From CAZTHL01 sp964613585 (lineage in GTDB: Bacteria > Pseudomonadota > Alphaproteobacteria > DSM-16000 > Inquilinaceae), in the NCBI GenBank assembly GCA_964613585.1, contig CAZTHL010000021.1, forward strand, positions 1 to 48,876: a stretch of DNA of 48,876 nt. The letters are read 5' to 3'. Made by a program: the position numbers and the translations under genes. Under the pieces are notes generated by a model. The model had not been told where the DNA came from and ran no database searches. It saw only the letters and a list, made by a program, of their open reading frames with translations. Shown here one piece after another: positions 1 through 7,915 of this stretch; position 1 is the first letter of the stretch; each line of letters opens with the position of its first letter.

Positions 1-834
1 CAGGTGCAGAACGGCTGCGACCACCGCTGCACGTTCTGCATCATCCCCTATGGCCGCGGCCCGTCCCGCTCGGTGCCGCTGGCCGAGGTAGTGCGCCAGG
101 TCCGCGCGCTCGTCGAGGCCGGCTATCGCGAGGTGGTGCTGAGCGGCGTCGACATCACCTCCTACGGCGGCGACCTGCCCGGCCGGCCGCGGCTCGGCCA
201 GCTGGCGCGCCGACTGCTCGGACAAGTGCCGGAGCTGTCGCGGCTGCGCCTGTCCTCGCTCGATCCCGTGGAGATCGACGACGATTTGTGGCGGCTGATC
301 GCCGGGGAGCCGCGGCTGATGCCGCACCTGCACCTGTCGCTGCAGGCCGGCGACGACCTCGTCCTCAAGCGCATGCGCCGCCGTCATGGCCGCGCCGACG
401 CGCTTGGGGTGTGCGCGCGGGCGCGGGCTCTGCGGCCCGGCATCGCCTTCGGCGCCGACCTGATCGCCGGCTTCCCGACCGAGACCGAGGCGATGTTCGA
501 GGGCACACTGCGCCTGGTGGAGGAGGCGGGCCTGACCTTCCTGCATGTCTTTCCCTATTCCGAGCGGCCCGGCACACCGGCGGCGCGCATGCCCCCGGTG
601 CCGGCGTCGGTGCGCAAGGAGCGCGCGGCCCGCCTGCGCGCCGCCGGCCGGGTGGCGGCCGACCGCTTCGTCGAGGGCCTCGTCGGCCACGAGGTGAGTA
701 TTCTGGCCGAGGCGGGCAACGCCGGCCGCACCGAGCATTTCGCGCCCGCGCGCCTGGCCGGCGCCGCCGTCGCGCCCGGCACCATCCTCCGCCGGCGCGC
801 CGCCGCCGCGGCGGATGGCACGCTGATCGCCTGA
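1..834 (+). CDS. mtaB: tRNA t6A37 methylthiotransferase MtaB, 3' part (radical SAM)
   Basis: The reading frame is open from the first base, so the N-terminal MTTase domain lies outside the window. The visible part begins just before the radical-SAM cluster motif CDHRCTFC (CxxxCxxC), which holds the 4Fe-4S cluster that cleaves S-adenosylmethionine. A radical-SAM barrel follows, with SGVDITSYGGD, LSSLDP, HLHLSLQAGDD and a PYSERPGTPAARM motif typical of methylthiotransferases. A TRAM-like C-terminal tail completes it. Family members add a methylthio group to the C2 of N6-threonylcarbamoyladenosine at tRNA position 37. MtaB is preferred over MiaB and RimO from the overall motif set, but without the N-terminus the subfamily is inferred. 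A sensor kinase follows after 30 bases in the same direction. Confidence 0.85.
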   Translation, partial: QVQNGCDHRCTFCIIPYGRGPSRSVPLAEVVRQVRALVEAGYREVVLSGVDITSYGGDLPGRPRLGQLARRLLGQVPELSRLRLSSLDPVEIDDDLWRLIAGEPRLMPHLHLSLQAGDDLVLKRMRRRHGRADALGVCARARALRPGIAFGADLIAGFPTETEAMFEGTLRLVEEAGLTFLHVFPYSERPGTPAARMPPVPASVRKERAARLRAAGRVAADRFVEGLVGHEVSILAEAGNAGRTEHFAPARLAGAAVAPGTILRRRAAAAADGTLIA

Positions 835-864
835 CAAACCCGGGACGACGCAACGAGGTCTTCC

Positions 865-2439
865 ATGACCACGCCCTCCGACGACGACCCGTCCGGCGCC
901 ACCGAGGCGGGCAGCGTTGCGGCGCTCGGCGCCCAAGACAGCCTCGCGGCGCTCGGCGCCCCGGACAGCCTCGCGGCGCTCGGCGACCGGTCGTTGCTCG
1001 GCCGGGTGCTCGACGCGCTGTTCGTCTTTGTCGGCATCCTGAGGCCGGACGGCGTGGTGCTGGCCGCCAACCAGGCGCCGCTCAAGGCGGCCAACCTGAC
1101 CCTACCCGACGTTGTCGGCAAGGCGTTCTGGGACTGCGACTGGTGGACCTATGACGCCGGTGTTCAGGAGCGGCTGCGCCGCGCCGTCGCCGACGCCGGC
1201 ACAGGCGAGCCGAGCCGCTACGATGTCGAGGCCTGCATGGCCGGCGGCACCCTGATGCCGATCGACTTCATGCTCGCCCCGGTGCGTGAGGCCGACGGCC
1301 GCATCGGCCACCTCGTTGCCTCGGCCGTCGACATTACCCGGCGGCGCGACATGGAGGACCGGCTGCGCGAGAGCGAGGAGCGCTCGATCCGGCAGCTCGC
1401 CGAGCTGGAGGCGATCTACCGTACGGCGCCGATCGGCTTGTGCGTGCTCGATCCGGAGCTGCGCTTCGTTCGCATCAACGAGCGGCTTGCCGAGAGCAAC
1501 GGCGTGCCGGCCGAGGCCCATCTCGGCCGCTGCCTCGGCGAGGTGGTGCCCGGCGTGGCGGGCCAGGCCGGGCCATTGCTGCGGCAGGTGCTCGAGACCG
1601 GCAAGGCGGTCCACGACGTGGAGATCGAGGGCCAGACCGCCGCCGATCCGGGCCGTCTGCGCACTTGGCGGGAGAGCTGGATCCCGCTCATCGACGCGTC
1701 CACGGGCCGGGTTCTGGGCGTCAACGCGGTGGCCGAGGAGATCACCGAGTGGAAGCGCTTCGAGCAGCGCCTTCGCGACAGCGAGGCCGAGGCGCGCGGC
1801 CTCGCCGAGCAGCGCGAGCTGCTGCTGCAGGAGCTGAGCCATCGGGTGAAGAACTCGCTGGCGCTGGTCGCCAGCATGCTGGCCCTGCAGCGCCGGCAGG
1901 TCTCGGGCGAGGCCGAGGCGGCGCTGGCCGACGCGCATCGTCGAATCCTGACCATCGCGGCCGTCTACCAGAGCCTGTGGGGCAGCGGCGCGAGCGGCCG
2001 GGTTGACGTGACACCGTTCGCGCGCGCCCTGGTGGCACAGGCGGCCGAGCTGCGACCGGAGGTGGCGACCCGGTTCGAGGCGGCGGAGGACCGGCTGTCG
2101 CAGCTGCCGTCGGATCGGGCGGTCTCCTTCGGTCTGCTGCTGAACGAACTGCTGGTCAACGCGCTCAAGCACGCCTTCACCGCCGAGGGCGCCGGCACCG
2201 TCTTGGTGAGGCTGGCGCCGGACGGCCCCGAGGCGCTGGTGCTGACGGTGGCCGACGACGGCGCCGGCCTTCCGGAAGGCTGGACGCTCGAGCGCTCGGC
2301 CGGGCTTGGCGGGCGGCTGATCCGGGGCTTGGCCGACCAGCTCGACGCCGCTGTGGAGATCAGCTCGACGCCCGGCGGCGGGAGCCGCTTTCAGGTACGG
2401 GTGCCCGTCCCGGCAACGCCGCGTCATCCCACGGCCTAG
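865..2439 (+). CDS. PAS-domain sensor histidine kinase, HisKA_2/HWE type
   Basis: A 524-residue cytoplasmic kinase with no membrane segment or signal peptide. Residues about 1-45 are low-complexity and contain a threefold nine-residue repeat. Two PAS domains follow (about 50-155 and 185-305), each ending in the usual DITRR/EITEWKR connector. A short coiled segment leads to the dimerisation/phosphoacceptor helix with LSHRVKNSLALVASM, where His326 is the likely phosphorylated residue. The ATPase domain has the N box (NELLVNALKHA) and G boxes (DDGAGLPEGW, GLGGRLI). The HRVKN form places it in the HisKA_2/HWE class common in alphaproteobacteria, often linked to light sensing or the general stress response. 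PhyR is encoded 31 kb away, so partnership is only a guess. The TAG stop lies inside a CTAGAGCG repeat end. Confidence 0.88.
   Translation: MTTPSDDDPSGATEAGSVAALGAQDSLAALGAPDSLAALGDRSLLGRVLDALFVFVGILRPDGVVLAANQAPLKAANLTLPDVVGKAFWDCDWWTYDAGVQERLRRAVADAGTGEPSRYDVEACMAGGTLMPIDFMLAPVREADGRIGHLVASAVDITRRRDMEDRLRESEERSIRQLAELEAIYRTAPIGLCVLDPELRFVRINERLAESNGVPAEAHLGRCLGEVVPGVAGQAGPLLRQVLETGKAVHDVEIEGQTAADPGRLRTWRESWIPLIDASTGRVLGVNAVAEEITEWKRFEQRLRDSEAEARGLAEQRELLLQELSHRVKNSLALVASMLALQRRQVSGEAEAALADAHRRILTIAAVYQSLWGSGASGRVDVTPFARALVAQAAELRPEVATRFEAAEDRLSQLPSDRAVSFGLLLNELLVNALKHAFTAEGAGTVLVRLAPDGPEALVLTVADDGAGLPEGWTLERSAGLGGRLIRGLADQLDAAVEISSTPGGGSRFQVRVPVPATPRHPTA
913..993 (+). repeat. Threefold 27-bp tandem repeat inside the kinase gene
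   Basis: Three in-frame 27-base units (913-939, 940-966, 967-993) encode SVAALGAQD, SLAALGAPD and SLAALGDRS at the kinase N-terminus. Units two and three are nearly identical at the DNA level, so this is recent tandem duplication. The unit length is a multiple of three, so copy-number change would keep the frame. Confidence 0.85.
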
Positions 2440-2465
2440 AGCGTTACCGCCTGACGCGGGAAGGC
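2436..2465. repeat. Partial end of a palindromic intergenic repeat
   Basis: The sequence from CTAGAGCGTTACCG onward matches, with a few mismatches over about 30 bases, the terminal arm of the 129-bp repeat seen complete at 33683-33811. Only this end is recognisable; the following 150 bases to 2617 do not match the rest of the element, and I see no gene in them. The kinase stop codon TAG lies within the CTAG end. Confidence 0.5.
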
Positions 2466-2617
2466 TTGAGAGGCGGCTCGGGTCAACGTCGATTGGCCCG
2501 CGGAAGGACGCTGCCGGATGCGCCGCGCCGGCCGCCCATACCCGCGCGACCAAGCGGCGCAGGGCCGACAGGCGCCCCCGGGCCGAGCCGACGGGGCCTC
2601 TCGTCGGCTCGGCGGCA

Positions 2618-3346
2618 TCAGATGTAGAGCGGCGCCATCCTGCGCCAGGCGCTGCCGCGGTGGGCCCGGCCGTCCCAGATGTGCAGCGCGTTCCACACGC
2701 CCTTGGTCCACAGCTGGTGGCTCAGGCGCTTGTTGCTCTCGATGAACGGATCCTCCGCACCAATGGTCAGCACGATGTCCATGCGCCGGAGATGCTCGAG
2801 CCGCCAGGAGCATTCAAGCCCGTCCATAAAGTGGTTTGGCATGTTGAAATAGATGTTCTCGTCATAGTAGCCGTTGAACAGGTCACCGAAGCATTCGACC
2901 GGAGTGGTCAGATCATAGCGACCGGAGAACGCCGCCAGCTTCTGAAACAGATGCGGGTGGCGCAGGGCGATGTTGGCGGCGTGGTAGCCACCCAGGCTGC
3001 AGCCGTGGGATATGGTGCAGGGATGCGGGTTTTTCTCCCGCATAAGAGGCATGACCTCATTGAGCACATAGTCTTCAAAGGCAATGTGCCGCTTGATGCG
3101 ATCATCGGGCCGCATCCAGAAGCAGTAGAACGTCTCATGGTCGATGCTGTCGACGCAGTACAGCTGCAGGTGGCCAGCCTCGATCTTGTTGGCGATGCTG
3201 TGCACGATGCCGAGGGACTCATACTCCCAGAAGCGGCCGTCTCGCGTCGGGAACACCAGGACCTTGGCCCCGGCATGGCCAAAGACCAGCAATTCCATCT
3301 CGCGGCCCAGCCGAGAACTGTACCAGCGATGGTATTCGCGATTCAT
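2618..3346 (-). CDS. Alpha/beta-hydrolase esterase
   Basis: A 242-residue esterase of the alpha/beta-hydrolase fold. The nucleophile elbow is GCSLGGY (GxSxGG). The likely acid lies in IGAEDPFIES and the likely histidine in WDGRAHRGSAW near the C-terminus, which completes a Ser-Asp-His triad. No signal peptide is seen, so it is probably cytoplasmic. The start at 3346 is chosen because ATG there overlaps the TGA of the upstream gene as ATGA; an in-frame ATG six codons earlier is less likely. It resembles the esterase/lipase-superfamily group often annotated simply as 'esterase'. Coupling to the CE7-type deacetylase upstream suggests both remove acyl groups from the same small substrate, which is inference; the substrate is unknown. 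Confidence 0.8.
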   Translation of the reverse strand: MNREYHRWYSSRLGREMELLVFGHAGAKVLVFPTRDGRFWEYESLGIVHSIANKIEAGHLQLYCVDSIDHETFYCFWMRPDDRIKRHIAFEDYVLNEVMPLMREKNPHPCTISHGCSLGGYHAANIALRHPHLFQKLAAFSGRYDLTTPVECFGDLFNGYYDENIYFNMPNHFMDGLECSWRLEHLRRMDIVLTIGAEDPFIESNKRLSHQLWTKGVWNALHIWDGRAHRGSAWRRMAPLYI

Positions 3347-4302
3347 AATTCTGTAAAGAAGCACCTTAGCTCTTCAAGGAGCTCACGTTCCTCTTGCCGC
3401 TGGTCGCTATACTCGAAGTGGCCGGCGGTTTGTATGAAGAGTTTCTTACGACCGGGCAGCGCGTTGTAGATCGAGAACTGCCCCGGAGGCGGCACCATCG
3501 GGTCGAACAGCGCCGGGGCCACGTGCATCGGCACGGTGACGGAGCGGGCCGCGCTCGCGGCATCGTAGTAGCGTAGCACGTCGAGCACCCAGGGGTGCTT
3601 CTTGTGGAAGGATTGTACCGACGCCACGCTGCCGGTCGAGGGCAGCTTCATCCTGAGCGGGTGGTTGCCGAAGGTCGGCACGTTCAAGTGGCCCCGGCGG
3701 ATACGCCAGTCCCACGGGATGGCAAGAGCGCCCAGGCCGCCGCCAAAGCTGATGCCGGCGTAGCCAACACGGCCCTCGAGCCACGGATAGAGCGTGAGCA
3801 GGGCCGATACGCCGAGCCAGAGGTCCTCGACGCACCCGCCGATGATGTAGTGGTCGCGCTTGTCGATGTCGTGCAGCACGTGCCACCGGGACTCGGACGA
3901 GATCGGCGGGCGGGCGCTCAGGGACAGGCCGCGGAAGCAGGGGAACAGCAGGGCCGCGCGCTCGACGGGCAGATGAAGGTCCGGCCCGTCGCGGCCGCCG
4001 TAGCCGTGGCCGACGACGAGGCCGCGTTCGACCGGCCCGCGGCGCGGCAGCACCAGCCAGCCGCGGATCGTGAAGTCGTTCGTCGACCGGTAGGCGATCT
4101 CGCGGACCTGCCAGTCCTCATGCTGCGTGGCGCTGCGCCCGAGACGCGGCGCCGGGTCGACCCGGAGCGCGGCATGATGGCGGCGGCGCCAGAACGCGCC
4201 GAAGTCGGCCGGCGGGTCGGGCCAGCCGACCGCGAGCAGCGTCTCACGGGTCATGCCGTAGCCGGGGTCGAACGGATAGTCGTGCACGAAGGTGTCCGGC
4301 AC
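3343..4302 (-). CDS. Acetylxylan esterase/cephalosporin-C deacetylase family hydrolase (CE7-like)
   Basis: A protein of 319 residues, the usual length for CE7 enzymes, which remove acetyl groups from oligosaccharides, xylosides or cephalosporin C. Motifs in order are GHGYGGRDG, RGLSLS, the nucleophile elbow GISFGGG and AGHFEY near the end for the catalytic histidine. No signal peptide is visible, so it probably acts in the cytoplasm on imported sugars. The start is set at the GTG at 4302 because AGGAGG lies five bases before it; the reading frame is open another 37 codons upstream but without a good ribosome-binding site. It is the first gene of a two-gene operon, its TGA overlapping the next ATG. 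The operon is divergent from the inositol-phosphate synthase operon. Confidence 0.85.
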   Translation of the reverse strand: MPDTFVHDYPFDPGYGMTRETLLAVGWPDPPADFGAFWRRRHHAALRVDPAPRLGRSATQHEDWQVREIAYRSTNDFTIRGWLVLPRRGPVERGLVVGHGYGGRDGPDLHLPVERAALLFPCFRGLSLSARPPISSESRWHVLHDIDKRDHYIIGGCVEDLWLGVSALLTLYPWLEGRVGYAGISFGGGLGALAIPWDWRIRRGHLNVPTFGNHPLRMKLPSTGSVASVQSFHKKHPWVLDVLRYYDAASAARSVTVPMHVAPALFDPMVPPPGQFSIYNALPGRKKLFIQTAGHFEYSDQRQEERELLEELRCFFTEL

Positions 4303-4460
4303 CGGGACCTCCTGGCGATGGCGACGGGATGAAGGGCGGCGATCGGGCGCGACCGGGGGCGAGGCCGCGCCCGCGGACGCTAAGCCAGGGCCGCCGATGC
4401 TGCAACGCACCATGACGCGGCCGGCAATGTCGGCGGCGGCGTCGACTTTCTCGGCCGGAG

Positions 4461-4474
4461 TTAAAGCACTTTAA
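4461..4474. promoter_or_regulatory. AT-rich palindrome TTAAAGCACTTTAA in a divergent promoter region
   Basis: A perfect inverted repeat with six-base arms and a two-base spacer stands out in very GC-rich sequence. It sits in the 246-base region (4303-4548) between the divergent esterase operon and the nine-gene ino1-ycaO operon, 75 bases before the ino1 start. It is a good operator candidate for either operon. A Crp/Fnr-type regulator is encoded just after the nine-gene operon, but the arms do not match the usual TTGAT-N4-ATCAA Fnr site. The rest of the region holds nothing else I can support. Confidence 0.45.
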
Positions 4475-4548
4475 TTCACCGCCTGTCGCAAACCGACATG
4501 GTCCTCACGATCGAAGAACGGGCTGTGCCCGTCGGTGAGGAGAGGGCC

Positions 4549-5787
4549 ATGACGAGACGCGGGGATGACCAGGTGGCGATCGCCTTCGTCGGGGTTGGCG
4601 GCGGCGTCGCCACCACGGCGGCGGCCGGAATCGAGCTGCTGCGCCAAGGCACCATCGGCACCGCCGGACTGCCGCTGGCCGAGCTGGGCGGCACCGCCGG
4701 CTTGGCACCCTATACGGCGCTGCGGATCGCCGGATGGGACGTGAGCGCGGACGACCTTGCCACCGCGGCGTGTCATCACGGCGTGGTTCCACCGGAGCAG
4801 CTTTCCCGTGTCGCGCCGGTGCTCGGGTGCATGCTGCCCTGGCCGGCCGTGGCCGATCAGGGGTACTGCCGCAACGTGACGGGCGGGCATGTCTATCGCG
4901 ACACGGCAAAGCGCGGCCTGGTGGCCCGGCTGCAGGAGGATCTCGAGGAGCTTGCCGCCGAGCTCGGCTCCCGGCGCATTGTCGTGCTCAACCTCGCCTC
5001 GACCGAGCGCGCGCCCGACCTGTCCGCCCCCTGCCTGCAGAGCATGTCGGCCTTCGAGGACGGGCTCGACCGGGATGATCCGGCGATCAGCCCATCGATC
5101 CTCTATGCCTATGCCGCCATCGAGTGTGGTCTGCCGTACGGCAACTTCACGCCGAGCCTCGCCGCCGAGGTGCCGGCCATGGTCGAGCTGGCCATGGATC
5201 GCGGCGTGCCCATCGCCGGTCGCGACGGCAAGACCGGCCAGACCTTCATGAAGACGGTGCTGGCGCCGGCCTTCCGCGCGCGGGCGCTCCAGGTCGACGG
5301 CTGGTACTCGACGAACATCCTCGGCAACCGCGACGGCCTGGCGCTCGATGATCCGGCCTCCCTCGCCTCCAAGCTCGGCACCAAGGGCGACGTCCTCGGC
5401 CAGATGCTCGGCTACGAGGTGCCCGATCACATCGTGCAGATCAGCTACTACCGGCCGCGCGGCGACGCCAAGGAGGCATGGGACAACATCGACCTCACCG
5501 GCTTCCTGGGCGAGCGCATGCAGATCAAGGTGAACTTCCTCTGCAAGGATTCGATCCTCGCCGCGCCTCTGGCGATCGAGATCGCGCGTTGCCTGGATCT
5601 CGCCCGCCGCCGCGGCGAGGCCGGGCCGGTCGAGGCTCTGGGAGCCTTCTTCAAGGCGCCGCTGGTCGCCGACGGCGTCCCCGAGCACGCCTTCTTCGCC
5701 CAGCAGCGGCGTCTCGTCCGGTGGCTGGTCGACGACCGGCAGAACCCGGTCGACCTTCGCGAGGACCAGCTGGCGCTGGTGCCATGA
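4549..5787 (+). CDS. Myo-inositol-1-phosphate synthase family protein
   Basis: A 412-residue NAD-dependent enzyme of the Ino1 family, which converts glucose 6-phosphate to inositol 1(3)-phosphate. The Rossmann motif is FVGVGGGVATT, followed by LNLASTERAPD. The family core is clear in IAGRDGKTGQTFMKT (the catalytic lysine region) and in YSTNILGNRDG, with a KVNFLCKDSILAAPLAI segment near the C-terminus. The ATG at 4549 is preferred because AGGAGAGGG lies just upstream; an in-frame ATG at 4498 lacks a ribosome-binding site. It is the first of nine overlapping genes, so inositol phosphate or a close cyclitol is the likely pathway entry compound. A role in inositol lipid synthesis is possible, but no phosphatidylinositol synthase is nearby. 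Confidence 0.88.
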   Translation: MTRRGDDQVAIAFVGVGGGVATTAAAGIELLRQGTIGTAGLPLAELGGTAGLAPYTALRIAGWDVSADDLATAACHHGVVPPEQLSRVAPVLGCMLPWPAVADQGYCRNVTGGHVYRDTAKRGLVARLQEDLEELAAELGSRRIVVLNLASTERAPDLSAPCLQSMSAFEDGLDRDDPAISPSILYAYAAIECGLPYGNFTPSLAAEVPAMVELAMDRGVPIAGRDGKTGQTFMKTVLAPAFRARALQVDGWYSTNILGNRDGLALDDPASLASKLGTKGDVLGQMLGYEVPDHIVQISYYRPRGDAKEAWDNIDLTGFLGERMQIKVNFLCKDSILAAPLAIEIARCLDLARRRGEAGPVEALGAFFKAPLVADGVPEHAFFAQQRRLVRWLVDDRQNPVDLREDQLALVP

Positions 5788-6743
5788 GGGAGCGCGCCCA
5801 CGCTCTCCTGGTCGCGCCGGAGCCGCTTCGCCTTGACCGGCTGAGCCGGCTGCGGCCGGTCCTTGAGGAAATCGGCGACCTGAAGCGGGTCAGGCAGGGC
5901 GGGCGGAGCGTCGCCGAGGCCGGCTTCGCCGACGCCTGGCGCGCGCTCGCGGCCGGCGAGGCGGCCGACTACGTGGCGCTCTGCCAAGTCTGCCGAGCGG
6001 TGGTGGCCGTGGTTCTGGGACCGATCGACGCCGCCGCCCTCCGCGCCAGCAACGTGGCTCCGGAGGATATCGTCGACATCCATGCCGACGCGCTGCTGCG
6101 GCGTGCCGAGGTGATGGGACCCAAGATCACCGAGCGCCTTGCCGGCGTCCTTGCCGGCGCGGTCGACGCCGGGCCGGCGGAGGGGCTGGCGCCGGGATTT
6201 GTCGCGCGTCTCGCGGCCACCCCGCGGGCGGGCCCGACCTTTCCGGGCATGCGCCGCCTCGTGCTGGAGCCGGCGGAGAACCATGCGGAGCATTGCTGGA
6301 CGGTTGCCGTGACCGGGGCGCTGATCGCCCTGCTCGAGAACCGCGTGGCACCGAACGCGCCCGGCGACGCCTTCGTGGCCGGCCTCGCCCATCACCTGCA
6401 CAATGCCTGGCTCCCCGACGGGGGCTATGCGGGCGAGGCGGTCCTGGGCGAGCGGCTCGAGGCCATCGTCGACGCCGGCACGCGGCGCGGACTCGCCATG
6501 CTGTCTCCGCCCCTTCAGGGCATGGTCCGGCGCGTGCTTGCCGGAAAGGATCGGGTCGACACGCCCGCGGCCGCCGCCTTCAACGCCGCCGACGCGATCG
6601 ACCGCGTGCTGCAGATGGCGCACTTCGAGCGCGCCAACGGCTTCCGCCTGACGCACGCCCTCGACGACCTCTCGCTCGTGCATCCGGGGCCGCTCCAGGA
6701 CTTCCAGAACCGCGCGCTGCGGGCCGCCGGAGTGACGGCATGA
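5784..6743 (+). CDS. HD-domain-like protein with altered HD motif
   Basis: A soluble protein of 319 residues. The first 150 or so residues are helical and unrecognised. From about residue 165 the layout follows the HD/HDDC2-type phosphohydrolase fold: a histidine pair in AENHAEHCW, a putative metal site at GLAHHLHNAW, a helical insert, and NAADAIDRVLQMAHFERANG where the last Asp of an HD site would lie. The diagnostic His-Asp doublet appears as His-His, so metal binding may be altered. In family terms it could be a nucleotide or sugar-phosphate phosphatase; within this pathway removal of the phosphate from inositol phosphate is one possibility. That is inference and the fold assignment is moderate. 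The ATG overlaps the ino1 TGA (ATGA); the downstream junction is also ATGA. Confidence 0.6.
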   Translation: MRERAHALLVAPEPLRLDRLSRLRPVLEEIGDLKRVRQGGRSVAEAGFADAWRALAAGEAADYVALCQVCRAVVAVVLGPIDAAALRASNVAPEDIVDIHADALLRRAEVMGPKITERLAGVLAGAVDAGPAEGLAPGFVARLAATPRAGPTFPGMRRLVLEPAENHAEHCWTVAVTGALIALLENRVAPNAPGDAFVAGLAHHLHNAWLPDGGYAGEAVLGERLEAIVDAGTRRGLAMLSPPLQGMVRRVLAGKDRVDTPAAAAFNAADAIDRVLQMAHFERANGFRLTHALDDLSLVHPGPLQDFQNRALRAAGVTA

Positions 6744-7915
6744 GGCTTCGGGATCTGGCCTTGTGGGATCCGCAGACCGGGGCACGCCTGGTTCAGGATT
6801 CCCCCCACAGCGTCGCCGGCGGCGGCAGCCGATTTCCTGTCGTCGCCGGCATCCCGTTCCTTCGCCGCGGCCGGGATGCGCTGCGCCGCCGGGCGCTCGC
6901 AGCCTTGGACAACGGGGATGCCGCGGCCGCCTGCAGCGTCCTTCTCGCCGATCAGGACGATCATGCGTCGGCGCCGCCGCCCGATCCGGACGATCTTCAG
7001 GCTCTTGCCGTCGGCCACGTCCCCACCCTGCGGGAGGCCATGGCGCGGCTCGGCCTCGGCCCGGTCGCCGGCTATTTCGCCCACCGGTTATCGGCACCCA
7101 CCTTCGTGTCGGCGCTGGGCCTTCTCGCGGAGTACTGGCGGCCGGATATGCCGCTCGTGGATGTTGCCTGCGGCATTGGCCAGATCCTGCGCGAGGCGCG
7201 CGCGAGCGGCGCCACCGTGGTCGGCATCGACATCGTCTTCGCCAAGCTGTGGCTGGCGCGCCGGTACGTGCTCGGCCCGGAGACACCTCTGATTTGCGCC
7301 GACGCCGAGGCCGGACCGCCCGTCTCGCTCGACACGCCGGCCTGCGTGCTCTGCCACGACGCCCTCTATTTCATGGCCGACAAGCGGACGGCACTCGCGT
7401 CGATGCGCGCCATGGCCACCCGGCAGGGGGCGCTGCTGATCGGGCACGCCCACAACCGGCTGGTCGACCAGCGCGGCGTCGGCGGACGGCCCCTCAGCCC
7501 CGATGAATGGGCGGCACTGCTGCCCGACGCGGCGGTGCTCGATGATGCCGAGTGCGCCCGCGCCTGGCTCGACGGCCGCCGCGCGACCGGGAGTCCAATG
7601 GCGGCGCTGGCCCGGGCGGAGGCGGTCTCGCTGGTGGTCGGGAGGCGAAACGCGATCCCGGAAGCCGTCGGTGTCGCGCGGCCGGGCCGCCCGCTGCGGC
7701 TCAACCCGCTGCTCAAGCCGGCCGGCGCGGACGCCTTGACGGCGAGATGGCCGACGGCGGCCCTCGCTGCCGAGTATGCCGACATGTCCCACCTGCACCA
7801 CGTGGCACGGCCGACCGCCGACACCCTCGCCGACGCGGCCGCCGGGCGCTTGACGGCCGAGATCGCGCGGCTCGCCCGGCGCCGCGTGCTGGTCGATCTG
7901 CCGGAGGCGTGGTGA
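6740..7915 (+). CDS. Class I SAM-dependent methyltransferase with Trm112-like N-terminus
   Basis: A protein of 391 residues. The first 40 residues (DLALWDPQTGARLVQ and FPVVAGIPFLRRG) resemble the Trm112/YcaR-like small domain often fused to methyltransferases, but without its cysteines. The SAM-binding motif I is VDVACGIGQILREA (about residues 140-155), with motif II at VVGIDIVFAKLWLA and a later post-motif strand CVLCHDALYFM. About 150 further residues follow with no clear domain. The substrate is not evident from sequence; the operon suggests O-, N- or C-methylation of a cyclitol or glycoside intermediate. ATG overlaps the previous TGA, and its own TGA overlaps the GTG start of the dehydrogenase, so translation is probably coupled on both sides. 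Confidence 0.75.
   Translation: MRLRDLALWDPQTGARLVQDSPHSVAGGGSRFPVVAGIPFLRRGRDALRRRALAALDNGDAAAACSVLLADQDDHASAPPPDPDDLQALAVGHVPTLREAMARLGLGPVAGYFAHRLSAPTFVSALGLLAEYWRPDMPLVDVACGIGQILREARASGATVVGIDIVFAKLWLARRYVLGPETPLICADAEAGPPVSLDTPACVLCHDALYFMADKRTALASMRAMATRQGALLIGHAHNRLVDQRGVGGRPLSPDEWAALLPDAAVLDDAECARAWLDGRRATGSPMAALARAEAVSLVVGRRNAIPEAVGVARPGRPLRLNPLLKPAGADALTARWPTAALAAEYADMSHLHHVARPTADTLADAAAGRLTAEIARLARRRVLVDLPEAW

Noticed and set aside
2440..2617. Small plus-strand frame starting at 2518 between the kinase and esterase genes
   Set aside because: Arg/Gly/Ala-rich translation with no motif, running antisense into the esterase gene.
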